Assembly (NCBI GenBank): GCA_013350335.1
Contig: CM023538.1
Location: forward strand, 63,229,080 to 63,293,079
Direction of reading: 5' to 3'
DNA from: Chimonanthus salicifolius
Lineage: Eukaryota > Streptophyta > Magnoliopsida > Laurales > Calycanthaceae
Length of the DNA: 64,000 nt
Made by a program: the position numbers and the translations under genes. Position 1 is the first letter of the stretch. The number at the start of each line of letters is the position of its first letter. The notes beneath the pieces are model-generated. The model did not search any database. It saw only the letters and a list, made by a program, of their open reading frames with translations, and was not told the origin of the DNA. Shown here piece after piece: positions 12,682 to 25,740 of this stretch.

Positions 12682-13429
12682 ATTCATACCTTAGATAACA
12701 TGATGTGTAAGAGTCTTAAACATTGGCTTAATTGTTCACTTGGTCCCAATGGCTTAATTATTCATATTGTCAACAACTGAACTTAATCTACTGTGTTCCT
12801 AATCATGATAAGAAATTTAACCCTCTTAAACTAAGATTGTTTTAGAAAATACCTAACCTTAATATGGCTTTGATTTTTAATTTTTAGTTGGTAGATTGGA
12901 TTTGCATTGCAGTATAAAGATTAAACTAGGGTAAGTAGATATCAAAGTATACATAAAATCAGTTGAATTTAAAGATTAATTTAGTTTTGAAAGTGAGGAA
13001 ATAGAATGAATGAATCTATGAATTAGATAAAATTAGGTCCAAATTCTTTCAATTTTTATTCTTTTTTTTTTTTTTTCCTTTTTGAAATCCAACAAAGTCT
13101 TAGTATATTAGTCAGTTGTTTTAAAATATTAGTTGTTGATTGTTAAATGAAAATTCACACTGTGGATCACAATCAAGTTAGATAAGATAATTAATAATAT
13201 AGAATCAAGTGAAATTGATTTTATATAAAATGAAACATCAAAAAAATTTAAAGAGAAAATAAGATTTGTGTATAATTAATTCAAACCATAAAAAAATCCT
13301 GTTACATATAAATTAACATACAAAAATATCCATATTTGATCTCTATTGGAATGACTATGAGTCTCAAAAAACACATAAAAAATGTTGTCCTTCATATACC
13401 ATGTAACTTTAGACCTTTTTTTTTTTTTT

Positions 13430-13585
13430 TTTATTTACATTAGTGGGATACCCATCGTAAAATTTCCACAAGTGAGCTCACTACTTTTAAGGCATACAAA
13501 GATTAGACCATAGAGGTTCGAACTTGCAACCTCCTGCTTCATAAGACAGGAGACAACCAATTGAACTATACCTATGGAGGTTATT
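13430..13585 (-). mobile_element. SINE family B
   Basis: The minus strand shows CATAGGTATAGTTCAATTGG, CTCCTGTCTTATGAAGCAGG, GGTTGCAAGTTCGAACCTC, ATGGTCTAATCTTTGTATGC and GAGCTCACTTGTGGAAATT, with a plus-strand T-run at 13418-13432. Confidence 0.75.
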
Positions 13586-14299
13586 TATATATAGCCAAAG
13601 ACCTTATAGAAAGAATAATCAATTGTGATTTGTTATAAAATGGTATAATTTAATGTAAATTTACCATCTTAGTTATTTTAAATGCTATATTTTGAAATTA
13701 TACTCTTGTCAATATTCATTTATCTGACAACTCCTTTAATTAAATATATTTTGAACTCTTCATAGATAACTTTTTGCATTAATATAAATATAAAAAATAT
13801 GTGAAATGATTATATACTATTATCTTCCTCTTAGTTACCAATAAGATGAGTTTATTCACCGTCTATTTAAAAAAAAAAAAAATCTACTCAAAACTTAGAT
13901 GAAGATATATGTATTTCTCCAAAGATAAAATTATGTATACATCTATTTTTTTTTATATTAATATAAATAGGAATAAGAAAGAAAGAGATAGACAGTCAAA
14001 ACTTAATTAAAAGTTAAAAAAAAATATAATAGATCATAAAATGATAATAGCATAAAAATATATTTAAGAAGGAAAAATATATTATTATGAATAAATAAAG
14101 ATATAATAGTTAATAGATTAATAGGAGGTTTAATATATTGTAGATTGAGGTGAAATCAAAATGTAAATTAGAATAAGTAAAATTAATAACTATAATAACA
14201 AAATAAATATTTCTATATATGAATTCTCCATAGAATAAACTCAAACTTACTAAGATATTCTTATATACATATAAATAGTATTTATTATCTACATCGCGT
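13586..14299. other. Very AT-rich distal upstream region of the RRT-like gene
   Basis: No open frame or recognisable repeat border. Composition is strikingly A/T up to about 14290, then shifts at the promoter. Confidence 0.5.
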
Positions 14300-15098
14300 T
14301 TTATTAGTGGAAATATTGGATGCTATAAGTATGCCACGTGTTCACATAACCCTCCGCCTCTACCTACTAACACGGAATCACATTAACGTGATCTGAACTC
14401 GTACGGCTGTCGTTCTTGCTTGCGTATATACACTACCGCGGTGTATATGCACCGCTGCAATAAAAGGTCAAGAAAAGGAAGCGCTTTTCTCTGCAATTCC
14501 CGGTGTCGGAAATTCCCCGAATTTCCACCTTTTTCTTGCCTTAGATCCAAACAAAGACCCTATCTTTGATTTATTTTTTCATTAGAGCGATTGCTGACTC
14601 GATCTGTTTTCCACGGAAAATCGCATTTTATGAGCTTTTTTCTTTTATTTTTTCGGCGCAAGGAGGTTAGAGTTGCATCTAAGGTTTCCTGCTCTCGAAA
14701 TGCAGTTGCATAGAGCGGATTCTCGTATAGAAAGCTACGATTTATAAGTTTTGAATGAGATTCGATGCAGAAGTCTCTCTAGAAATTGTTGAATTTCGGA
14801 AGTTTTGGGGGTTTGTACGGTCTCGAGGATTTCGAGTCGGAAGGGGTGAATTTCTGCTGGAAAGTTAAGATCTTGTGAGTAAATTGGATCTGAATCCGTT
14901 GAGTTTGCGATTCTAGTGTTTTTTGGATGTTGATTGTCTTCAGTTTTCATTAATATGCTGCATTGGGCGGAATCGAGGAGTTTCTAGCGTTGGGATTTGA
15001 AAAAGGAATCTCAGCAATCGGATTTTCGGGTTTCAGTAACACGGACATCCGAATAAAGATATAGGGTTGCAGATGGAGTAGGGTACTGTTTTTAGGGC
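14300..15098 (+). promoter_or_regulatory. Promoter and 5' leader of the RRT-like gene
   Basis: A G-box core CACGTG lies at 14335-14340, the kind of site bound by bZIP and bHLH factors. A TATA-like GTATATA sits at 14424-14430 inside a perfect 8-bp inverted repeat, ATATACAC (14426-14433) and GTGTATAT (14441-14448), around a CCGCGG core. Base composition becomes clearly less AT-rich from about 14400, and the roughly 600 bases before the ATG at 15099 contain CT-rich tracts typical of plant leaders. Transcription probably starts within about 50 bases downstream of 14450. The exact start is inferred, and I cannot exclude an intron in the leader. Confidence 0.5.
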
Positions 15099-18000
15099 AT
15101 GACTGTATGGGGGAAGAGAATTGGAGATATCAGCTTGAGGATGTGCAGATTTGATAAGTCAGGAGGATCTAATTACAAGGAGAAGGAAAAGTCAAAGCCG
15201 GCGATGGGTCTAAAATCGCTGGGAGAAGCAGCGAAGGCAGAGAAATCCAAGGGTTTGATGGGGTCTAGGCCGAGGGTGAAGCTATGGATGATCCGAGCCA
15301 CGACAACCGTATTGCTTTGGACCTGCGTTGTTCAGCTCACCGCATTGGGGGAGATGTGGGGGCCAAGAGTCTTGAAAGGTTGGCCTTCATGTTTTACGCC
15401 GTCGGATTCACCTTTGGCTGTGAAGTCAGCTTCTTCGGGTGTGGAGAGAATTGCACTTCCGCCCAAGAGTAAGCACTTCTGGTTGACCTCTTTACAGAAA
15501 TTTAGAAAGAAATCTTTGTTATTAGAAAGAATCCAGATTTTATTTTGTATTCCTCTTCTAGTATGACTGGATTTTTTTTTTCCTCCTTTAGAAAGAAACA
15601 CAGATTTTAATTTCTTTCTTTGAATGTGTCTGGTTGCTATACTTATAAATTAAATTCTTGGTTTTTTTAATGGTCTTTAATAAAACCCATAATTTAATTT
15701 CTTTGAATGTTATTGGTAGTTATATATGTTAATTCTCACCTTTTTTTGGTTTAGAAAGAAACCTGGAATTTCTTTTCAACCTTGAATGCCTTTTTTGTGT
15801 TTTTTTTATTCTCACCTCATGCTCTTTACAACTATTTCTAGTTTCTGTTCATTGTGTTTTCAATTTATGTCATGGGTTGGAATACTCATCTCAAAATGAT
15901 GGATGTTGGATACTTGGCCGTGGTGTTGCAATTCAGATACTTATGTTGCTGAGATAAATAGACAATTAGTGATAAGTGGCAAGCTGTGTACTGATGCATG
16001 ATATCATTTCAGGTGGCACATGCTCTGATACGGTGATACCGGTATTCTGGGGCTCCAATGTATATTCATCGATATTGTACTCTTGTGGGATCGTGATTCT
16101 CCATTGATGTGGGAATGTACCATGATAATTATTATTATTATTATTATTTTGATGTTTTAGGCACTATTTTCCTATTGTAGACCCCATTTGGATACACTGC
16201 AAATTGGCTTGCACCAGGGCAATTCACAGAAATAGTGTTGCAGTCTGCTATACATTTTGGGATAGTGCAGAAAATCACAACTGCTTAGGGTGGAATGTCA
16301 ATTTCTATTCCAAATTTATACCTGTTGCATTTCTTAGTAGGAGTTGAAATGAGAAATTTGCTCATTTAGACAAAAAACCTAGCACCTGGTCTGCGTCATG
16401 CTTTGCTAGGACCTCAGGGCATCATCTTTTGTGTAATTTGTCTTTTCATTTCTGGTTACTTTTATATGTACACTTTGGTGAAATATTTTAGTGTCATGTA
16501 TTTGGTTTATCGTAGTTGTGTGTGGAATTTTTATATCAATGTCATATATAGTTACTGAACTATTCTGAACTCTGTTTCATTGTGGTCATTGGGGGGGTGG
16601 TTTCAGTATAACTAGCTAATTTTTTATGCTGCCATGATTCATTTAGGGGTTTACAAGAACAATGGTTACTTGATGGTTTCCTGCAATGGAGGGCTTAATC
16701 AGATGCGTGCAGCAGTGAGTGTTCATTTACTTTTATCTTGTTACTGTTTATTTGCTCCTTTTTGGGTCTTTTTAAATGATTTTGAGAAGCTAACATCTTG
16801 CTGATGATGTAACCATCTGCTCTCTTGTTCTTTCTTTTTCATCTTATTCTGCAGATTTGTGACATGGTTGCCATTGCAAGATACTTAAATTTGACACTCA
16901 TAGTACCTGAGCTTGATAAAACTTCATTTTGGGCTGACCCAAGGTGGGCTTATTTGCTTCGAGAATGCTTTGATTAATTTAGTATTTTCTAGGCTTTTAT
17001 AAATTACTTCTTTCACTTTCTTTTATCTCCAAGACAACAGTTTTGGCCACACAAGTTCTGTTTTACAAAATACTTCACCTCTTGTTGTAGTGAGTTCAAA
17101 GACATATTCGATGTGGACCATTTCATTACTTCCTTGAGAGATGAGGTTAGGATATTGAAAGAACTACCGCCAAGGCTAAAGAAGCGAGCAGAGCGAGGAA
17201 TGGTCTATTCCATGCCACCTGTTAGTTGGTCCAACATCTCTTACTACCTCAATCAGGTTGGGCCAGTGTCCATTTCATTCTGATTGTTGATTCTTTTTCC
17301 TTAGTTTTGTTTCCCTGTGCATGAAAAGGAAGCTGATGATTCTGTTCATTTGTGAGCAGATTCTCCCTTTGATACAGAAGTACAAGATTGTACATTTGAA
17401 TAAGACTGACGCCCGGCTTGCCAATAATGGCCTGCCTATAGAGATTCAGAAGTTGCGATGCCGAGTAAATTTCAGTGCTCTTAGATTCACTCCTCAGATA
17501 GAAGAGTTGGGAAGAAGAGTTATCAGACTACTTAAGCAGAATGGCCCCTTTATGGTCCTTCATCTCCGATATGAAATGGACATGTTGGCATTCTCTGGCT
17601 GTACCCAGGGCTGCAGTGATGAAGAGGCCGAAGAATTAACCAGGATGAGGTAAACTTTTTATGCCTCTAGGGAAGCTCAATTACTTTTGAGATGTGTCCA
17701 GTCACTGTCTTATAATTTCTGTTTCCATATATATTTGATAACCAGGTATGCATATCCCTGGTGGAAAGAGAAGGTTATAAACTCAGACTTGAAAAGGAAA
17801 GACGGTCTCTGTCCTTTGACTCCTGAAGAAACTGCCCTGATTTTGAGGGCGTTGGATATTGATCGCAATGTCCAAATTTATATTGCTGCTGGAGAAATAT
17901 ATGGGGGAGAGAGAAGGATGGCAAGTCTCTCATTGGCTTATCCAAATCTGGTAAGGAGCTGAATCCTTCTAGTTAGTTGTTGAATATCTCAGTTTTTTCT

Positions 18001-18926
18001 GTTTATTTTAACAATTGGTTCAATCTTGGAAACAGGTTAGAAAGGAGACACTGTTGGAGCCTTCAGATCTTAGACTTTTCCAAAACCACTCGTCTCAGAT
18101 GGCGGCACTAGATTATTTGGTATCGCTGGAGAGTGACATATTTGTTCCTACATATGATGGAAACATGGCCAAGGTTGTTGAAGGCCATCGCAGGTACTTG
18201 ACAGCTGATGCTATGATATCTTTCTTTTTAATAGCTTACTACTTTGTTGTGCTTATTTTGAATTAACCCTGTCTCCATAGAAGGACCATGTCTTTAGCTG
18301 TTGCAATTTTGCTATTTTCCTCCTGTACTTAAGCCCATTAGTTTCGGACAGTGATCGAAATAACTAACACCTGTTTTATCTTTTAACTTCATCGGGAACC
18401 CTTGTGATTGTCGTCATGTTCAGCTCGCATTTATTTGACTAGTGGGGAGGGCTTTTTGGTCTGTTTGACCTTCACTTGGCTCTTTCTTTCTTTGTTCCCA
18501 TATTTAGGGTTTTGATCGTTTGAACTGTGATTGGTGATTTTCCCATCAATCATTTTTATTTGAAAATTTACTGTTTTCCCCCCTATATTCTAGGGATGAT
18601 TTCTTCCCATTTAATTTTTTTGTTCTAAAAGTAGGAATCTATTTAACTTGATATTCTTCTTTTGGTTAAAATATTTCAGATTCTTGGGATTCCGAAAGAC
18701 AATTCTGTTGGACAGGAGACTTCTTGTTGATCTGATAGATCGCTATAATAATGTTTCTTTGAGCTGGGATGAATTCTCCTCTTCAGTGAAGGAAGCTCAT
18801 GCAAATAGGATGGGGACCTCAACAAGGAGAATGGTGATTCCTGATAGACCCAAAGAAGAGGATTATTTCTATGCCAATCCATATGAATGTTTGCAACTGT
18901 CAGATGAACCATTGTTGAGTACATGA
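15099..18926 (+). CDS. RRT: Rhamnogalacturonan I rhamnosyltransferase-like protein (GT106, O-fucosyltransferase-like fold), 8 exons, 530 aa
   Basis: Predicted type II Golgi glycosyltransferase that would transfer rhamnose from UDP-rhamnose to the RG-I pectin backbone. Coding exons, all GT-AG and in phase: 15099-15468, 16647-16714, 16855-16943, 17091-17256, 17360-17649, 17746-17950, 18036-18193, 18680-18926 (TGA 18924-18926). The N-terminus is a basic cytosolic tail, then one membrane segment at about residues 62-82, then the luminal domain. Family blocks seen in order: [18 protein letters not shown] (about 129-146), [48 protein letters not shown] (about 299-312, the conserved O-FucT-like HLR motif), [21 protein letters not shown], and the [20 protein letters not shown] and [16 protein letters not shown] blocks near the C-terminus. 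Length is close to the roughly 500-residue Arabidopsis RRT1, as remembered. No frameshift or missing block was seen, so the gene looks intact. The first in-frame ATG after the long leader was taken as start. Which RRT paralogue this is cannot be told, and acceptor specificity is inferred from the family. Confidence 0.93.
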
Positions 18927-19260
18927 TATCAGCATCTAGCTTTCTGAGATTCGATCTTGGTTGCCTTGGTTGCCTCTCACCGGGCATTCTTTCAGGAAGG
19001 ATTGATTGATCAGGCTGTAAAAGTTATAGTTCTTTCCCAGAAGTTTGTCAATCAGACCATACAAGGACTCTGTTAAATGAACAAAGAGATACTGGGTGAT
19101 TGTGTTATGTGAACAGTGAGTAGTGGAAGCTCTCGAAATTGCATGAAGCCCGTTGATGGATGCTGATACATTACATAAATATATCTTTATTTATATAGCT
19201 AAGAATAATTCCATTCTTGTATAGAGCTCGCCCAAGTCCATTTACAGGGCAATGCAAGCT
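18927..19260 (+). other. Probable 3' UTR of the RRT-like gene
   Basis: Sequence after the TGA stays less AT-rich than the intergenic DNA. AT-rich polyadenylation-type tracts occur at about 19165-19215 (ATAAATATAT and TTTATTTATA blocks). The end point is a guess, because plant poly(A) signals are loose. Confidence 0.35.
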
Positions 19261-22067
19261 TCATGTACAACATAGGAGATTCAAAAAGAGACTGAGCTGT
19301 TCTTTTGTTTATTGAGATTTGATAATTCATGGAAAGGTTGGTTTGTTGCCTCCATCTCTGAATTCTTTTTCAGTCATCTAATTTTCCCACTTCAAAAATC
19401 GGCTGGTTCTCATCATTAACAAAAACGCTAGTTATTGAACTTTATTTGATTGTTTATTAATAGATACAATTGTTGTTTGTGGTCTGCAACAATTTCTGTA
19501 ACCACTTGCCTGCATCACGTACCATATCTTGATCATTCAAACAACTCTGGATCATCCAATTGAAGTCTTCAAGGGCTTCTTGTTTGCCCACTAATTGCAT
19601 TAATTTAGTTTGCGTCCATTAAAAAGTTCTTGAATGTAGATGCATGGTTATATGGCTTAGGTCATTTGAAGTGGATGTACAACTCTTGTATGAAAAATTG
19701 GAAGGTTGCAAGGAGAGATGAAGGCCTTGAAAAACTTTCACACAACAAGAACCTACTCGAGATGGGCAGGTAAGCAGTTCATGGTGATTGATTGCATTTC
19801 GTATCATGCCATCAAACATTTGATGCGAAGCAGAAATGAAGTTTTTTTACCGGCTTGTAATATACACTTTTTCTGGTTGTACTGTTATATTCAGTACATT
19901 CATTGATTTGTTGTAGTATTGTGTCCGCCCGCTTTAGGCCGACATTTTGTTCTTGCACTGTACTTATTCACTTGAATGGTACAGGGTTTGTTGTTCCATC
20001 TTCTGCCATCTTCCGTTTTTTACTGCAGAGCAGGTATATTTTATTTTATGCCTACTTGTAAGATATGCACCACAATTATTGCATGACATTCTTTTTATTC
20101 TCATTTCTGCAGTGGTTTGAATTTTTATCTACAGTTGATCTATACTTAGAATCAAGCAGTTCCTTTATTCATATTATGCATGAACTCGAACTCGATCAAG
20201 CTTGTATCAAGCAAGCGAAGCTTGAACTTCAGTGAGTTTTATAACAAACCGAGCTTGCCGAGTAGGTTGAAGCTTCAACATGGCTTGTATACTGCATTTT
20301 TCCTTTCCCCTTTTTTATTTTTATTTATTTTTCTAACTCTATCCCTGCCAACAACTATCTTGAGTTTGACTGACTTATTCACAAGTTAGGGCGAACTACC
20401 ATGTGTTTAGGCAGAACAGAACAATGCATCAAGTTGGAGCCGGTAATTTGTTAGTGTCTGCATGCTAAAGAGTGGACCAACTCGAGTTTGTGCCCACATA
20501 AAACAAAAATGGAGCCTCAAATGGACACTGGAACAGTGATTTTGTGGCCTCTGTTTACCCAATTGCTGGATCTGGTTCAAAATTCTCCGGTGTAGGGTTG
20601 CTATATCTGACCTGAACACAACCCGATTACTTCATTTGAACGGCAATAGACATCTTCTGAGAATCCAACCTGGAAAAACAAGGTATGGACCCGCCTCTAA
20701 TCCGACATGAATGTGACATTGTTAACATTTGTGCTAACGGGTGCTTTGTAATATTTCCACCCCTCTCATTCCTTTGTTGGATCAGTTAAATTTGTGTACA
20801 ATACAAGTTTGATCTTTGCAGTTGGGTAAGACGAATGATAAGGAACTTGGTTGGTAAATTGGAATTTGACTAGCATGAAATTTTACAAATAACTATAAGT
20901 GTCGTTAGAAACTTGAAATCGTAATCTTGAAGGATTGATTTGATGGTAAAAAACCTGTCTATGTTTGTGGGAAATCTCATGATCAAGTCTCTTTCAATAT
21001 AAAAAGGGTGATTTTCCATTTGTTTGGTACTTGGCGTCTGTTTGGAAGATTTTCTCATATCTCCAGAATTAATCAGGTGAGACTTCTCGACGCCATTCAT
21101 TGGCCTTTGAATCGTGTAACTGAAGGGAGTTCTGTCAGCACTGGCCTAAGTCATATAGAAAATCTTACTTTTGTCTCTAATGTTCATTGTTATGATCTTC
21201 AAAGCCTATAATCATTAACTTATTGTTATGGATAATATGTAACAAGAAAGAATAAAACAATAAGTGTTAACTAACAAAGAGAGTCTAAAAGTAGCTCTAG
21301 TAGAGAAAAATATGAAGAAAATATTTATTATTTATTAACATGGATAGATGCATTTGTAAATAGATTTAATTGAAATATAAAAATTGAAAAGTCAAATCTA
21401 AACGAATATAAGACACATAAATAATGATGACAACGATGTATGGTTTGAAACATGACCTTCACTGGCTCAAATTTTTTATTTATTTAGGACCCCAATTATG
21501 CTGAAATATTAAATTTAAAGACTCAACTAAGAGAGATTACATCCACTGATAGAATGACCTTTAAAATCTTATTTAAAAGAGACCGATAATAAAACTAGAC
21601 CCTCCATGACATGGACCCAAGTTGACTAACCTAAGAAACAGAATAATAATGAAAAAAAAAAAAAATTGAACATTATGAAGGCAATTGCAATCATGTTATG
21701 ATGATGGAATTTCAATCATCACCCAATGCCGACCTTGAGTTGTTTTTCTTCTCCATGTGACAAAACCATCCCTTGAAGATACCCTACCATCATTGATTCA
21801 TTGGTCGCTCTCCGGCCAATATTTTAATATCAGATCAGTCGATATTTTTCTCGCTCCTCTTGTTCTTTTATTTATATTTCAAAAAATTTAGAAAAATTAC
21901 TTGGCGCCGATATTTACCGACATTTACTAATATTTTTCGATGTCTCAGCCAAGATATCGGTGAGACATGGTAGACTATGATGCATATCATATTGACTAAT
22001 ATTTGCACCTATGCTTAAAATATATTTTGGTGTGGTACTTGGTAACCCTAATTCGAGCGCAGTATCA
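19261..22067. other. Intergenic DNA downstream of the RRT-like gene
   Basis: Less AT-rich than other gaps to about 21200. Holds a CTCGAACTCGATCAAGCTTG / AAGCGAAGCTTGAACTTC repeat (20178-20285) of the dispersed 'GAGCTCGAGC' kind and a GATATC-rich relic at 21810-21970 (GCGCCGATATTTACCGAC, AGCCAAGATATCGGTG). The several 60-90 codon open frames have no recognisable homology and no splice-compatible neighbours. Confidence 0.45.
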
Positions 22068-22075
22068 ATCAATAT

Positions 22076-22437
22076 TATGGTTGGAATCGGGTCGGTCGGG
22101 TCGGGTTTTTTAAAACCCAATCTGATCCGAGTTACTAAAATATGGAACCCGACCCGACTCGAACGTCTCGACCCGACCCGATCCGATTATAACCCGACTC
22201 AACTCGAATTCTGACCCGACCTGCATTTTGAACCTATTTTAACCTAAATTTAACCGGGTCAGATCGGATTGGGTTAACTTGAAAATCCCTCAACCCGACT
22301 CGACTCGAATTCAATGCAGATTTTTGTCTTCTCAATCCGACCTGACCCGCTGACCCGAATTTCATGACCCAACATGGTTGATTTCTCGGATTGGATCATG
22401 CGGGTCGAGTCAAAACCCGACCCGAGTTTCACCCCTA
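22076..22437. mobile_element. hAT-like MITE, 'GGGTCG' family, copy 4, intact borders
   Basis: 362 bp from TATGGTTGGAATCGGG to CGAGTTTCACCCCTA, with a perfect 8-bp target duplication ATCAATAT (22068-22075 and 22438-22445). Sub-terminal GGTCGGGTCGGGTT and ACCCGACCCG words can pair within the element. Confidence 0.88.
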
Positions 22438-22802
22438 ATCAATATAATTAAAATCTGTATTAAAATTACCGGCCAGCTAAGAGTTGAATGAATGCGTATC
22501 ATAGGACATGCGTGACTCATTCTTTCAACTGTTTATTATATTAAAATTAGTTGGATTGGAATATTGGGATTTGTAAGTGAATTCTTCTTCGATCTTGTGC
22601 ACCATTTATTTTATGCATAGTTTAGTATTAAAATAGAACAATTTTATTCCACTTGGCAAATGCTGAGTTCCACGGTGCATTTAACAATTGTGGAGAGTTA
22701 GGTAAGAGAAGAGTTATTTGACTTTGATTTCAGAAATAGAGGATTTTAATGAATCAGTGCTCAACTCATCATAACATTTTTGAATTTCTTTAAAAAGATA
22801 TA

Positions 22803-22991
22803 CTCCATCTGGTCCAATTTACTTATCTTATATGGATTTTGGAATTGTTTCAAAAAAGTTGTCTTATTTATATTAGAATAATATAAAATATGTTAAAAGT
22901 AAATGAAATCATATGAAGTGCTAGCCTTATATAGAGAGTTCTTTAAAAAATATAAATGTTTCAAATGAGACAAATAAAATAGGATGAAGGA
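22803..22991. mobile_element. Stowaway-like MITE, diverged copy
   Basis: Left end CTCCATCTGGTCCA, right region AAAATAGGATGAAGGA. It shares ATATGGATTTTGGAATTG, CTTATATAGAGAGTTCTTTA and AATGTTTCAAATGAGACAA with the copy at 44078-44268 in the same order. Confidence 0.75.
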
Positions 22992-24429
22992 AAATATCTT
23001 CACGAGTCCGTAGAATGATGAGAATTCTACGTGGGGTTATTGGGTCTACCAATCGATTTTCATGTGCAGTGGTCTGAAGTCTGAACCCAATTGATGTTGA
23101 TATGAACTGCAGAGTGTAGACAGAATATCGACAGTTCGACACATTCTTAATTATAATTTGAATAGAATGATCAATTTAGAATTGATTATTTTCTTTATAA
23201 AGTGTATATTTACATCTTTTTTGCTTTTTGTAGAAATTATTTTTTCATGAATTAGATTATAGTTGATTTGGACCCGTTTCTAGAAACATTAAAATCTGCA
23301 GTACCAATCTCAAAAAGTCAGAATTTGGGAACCGGCAATGGCTCCAAACTGATTAACTTAGTGTGGTCAAATTGTGACCATGAGTTGAATCAGTGAGTTC
23401 TACCAACCTTTTATTTTTTTGGGTAAGATAGGTATTTCCACTTTAATTGAAGGTGAAGATAGTTCTACAAATATATAAAAGCAACCGCAAGTCTCATGTA
23501 TCAAATAAGTCCGAAAGAAGTTGAGCGTAAGACCTCTGGAATAATTCTAGAAGCTTAAACCAACTTACCTACTACCCCTTTTACCTACTTTGACTGGAAG
23601 ATTGTTTTTGTCTTTATTTTTTAGCAAAATTCCAATGAAGAGTTGTTTTTTTATGACCAAGGTGCCTAGATGTCTCACATGTATTGGGATATAGGATAAT
23701 TTTAACTTGACTAGTCCTTGGGACATGTGTTAGCTCTCCAATCATGTTAGAGGGCGAACGAAAATCCCCATCGATTGTGAGGGGGAAAACTAAAGACTTA
23801 CTAATGTGACTTGATTATCTCCAATTAATTTGTTTTCCATTTTGACTTGTTATTCCATCTAAATTACTAATGTGTTGGAACAAAATAATATGCAAACAAT
23901 AATTTTTACAATAGTAATTAATTATTGAGTTTGACTTGAACACTCAAATACTTTCCACTTTTTTACATATTGTCACGTGTCATAATTTGTGAGGCCCCTA
24001 CCTACTTATTTAGACCTAAATGTTTATAAAAAATTATCCTTAAAAATAATTTTATTTATAAGGTTAAAAATAATAACTAGTTTTAAAATATAAAACTTTA
24101 AAAACCTGCCATTTTCATAGATTTATACGAGGGTATAATCTTTCCAAAAAGGATTTTTTTACAAAAAAGTATTTTCTTTAACATGATCAATGGACCCAAC
24201 AAATCATAAAATATGTTGATGCATTAAAAATTACATTAATAATTTGAAAAAGTTCAAGAGCTCCAAATTATGGAGAACGGTAGTTCTTAACTGGTGTGAT
24301 CATCCAATGGACAACCCTGGTGTCCGGAGTTCCGTCGGAGCGATTCTTCAGTGTGGAGGAATACTACTTTTGCTTTCTAAGCGGAGATGGTGGAGAGCTC
24401 AAGGAAGTTGATATTGAACATCTACGAAT

Positions 24430-24731
24430 TCAAAAGACTTATATGGGACTGGGTCACTCCACTTATCAGACTAGTCTTTTGGACTGGAAACTTAGTTCCA
24501 ATGGTGATATCAGAGCTAGGTCCCAAGACATAACATGTGGACTCAAAGATCCCCTAGCTGAATGAGATGGTTGACGACGTTTTGTCCGCCTGAGAACCTC
24601 TTTCGAGGGAGATTGTTGGGGTATAAACGAGAGTCTTACATCGGTTGTGATGGAGAAACTTGAGGACTTATATGGGACAAGTTCACTCCATCTATCAAGC
24701 TAGTTTTTTGGGCGGAAAGCCACTCCCAACA
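24430..24731 (+). mobile_element. TRIM-like miniature LTR retrotransposon, 5' LTR truncated
   Basis: A full 118-bp 3' LTR lies at 24614-24731, starting TGTTGGGG and ending TCCCAACA. It contains AGTCTTACATCGGTTGTGA (the plant 'AGTCCCACATCGG' TRIM signature) and GACTTATATGGGACAAG. A truncated 5' LTR from about 24430 to 24500 repeats GACTTATATGGGACTGGGTC and CACTCCACTTATCA. A primer-binding-like TGGTGATATCAGAGC follows at 24502-24515, the initiator-Met type TGGTATCAGAGC with a 2-base insertion. The internal part is only about 115 bp and ends in a purine tract GAGGGAGAT. No coding capacity. Confidence 0.75.
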
Positions 24732-25549
24732 AATCCGACACACTGAGTAAACAATTTTGGAGAGTAGCCCATTAAAGTTGAGCGTGAATCAAACTCAATA
24801 TCATACTTCTTCATACAGACGCCTTAACTATCCGAACAAACCCTTTTTAACAACTATCATCAGCAACTCCCAAGAGAATTAATTCCAGCACAATTTTCAT
24901 TAAAAGCGGAAAATGTTGGCTCCCTGAACTCCATTAATCGAACAGCTGGAATAGATAATGATATGTGTACCATTAGCCATAAATGGACCAAAATCTGCAG
25001 CTGCAAACTCATGTTTAAGAATTAAGATCAGTGTGAATGGAACTCTCTTGAATCATGAATGAGGATGGACTTTTCTGTATTGATTGTGTCCTCAAAAGTC
25101 TTCTTAGGAATTATATTAGATTTATGTAATTAGCTCATTAGAGAGGGAACAAGAACCCATACGGGGCCATGAGGTCAATATTGATGGTTATCTATTAAAA
25201 AGTGTTTTTATTTTTTATTTTTTATAATAGTAAAGATTGTAAATTCAAATCATATTGTACTGTGAAAATTAACCGAAATCACGAGAGAAAATTGGATAGC
25301 TATTTAAATTTGACTTTAGTTAAACATTCCAACTATATCAAAACGAATTCAATAAAGAATATTGTAAACAGGACAAAAGGATTTATTATTTTATATAGGG
25401 ATCAAATAAACAGCTTTTATTTGAAAATAATTGGGCTGCTCATGCAATGCCCATTTGACATAGTTGTCTACAAATACAAGCCATCTAAATAACGAGCTCT
25501 AATTTAGATATTTATATTAAAGTTCCAATTTTTTTTTATAGCCAATGGC

Positions 25550-25740
25550 CGAATTCAAGTGTAAAAAATATGGTCGATACACAATGTATCGAGAAAATAA
25601 AGGCCGATACATATCGGTTACAATGCATTGGTGCTATGCATCCGAAGTATGAACAGGTGACGGATGGATGCGTATCAACCTGTTGTGGCCGATATAGGCA
25701 TAAAGGCCGTCCATATTGACAAACCGATTTTTTTACTCCA
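25550..25740. repeat. Interspersed repeat with 'GGCCGATACATATCGG' words
   Basis: Shares TGGTCGATACA, ACAATGCATTGGTGCTATG (compare GCAATGCATTGGTGTAT near 28955), GAACAGGTGA, GCCGATATAGGCATAA and a TTGACAAACCGATTTTTTTAC end with copies near 10630-10870 and 28900-29070. The borders are not resolved, and it differs in structure from the CAGGGGTT-ended MITEs. Confidence 0.55.

Noticed and set aside
15284..15601. Overlapping frames on both strands within the first RRT-like exon
   Set aside because: They are shadows of the real exon, which is fixed by family homology and exact splice phase.
24296..24565. 89-codon open frame suspected as a gene fragment (ERFFSVEEYYFCFL region)
   Set aside because: Its second half is TRIM LTR and primer-site sequence, and the first half has no recognisable family. 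Coding status is unsupported.
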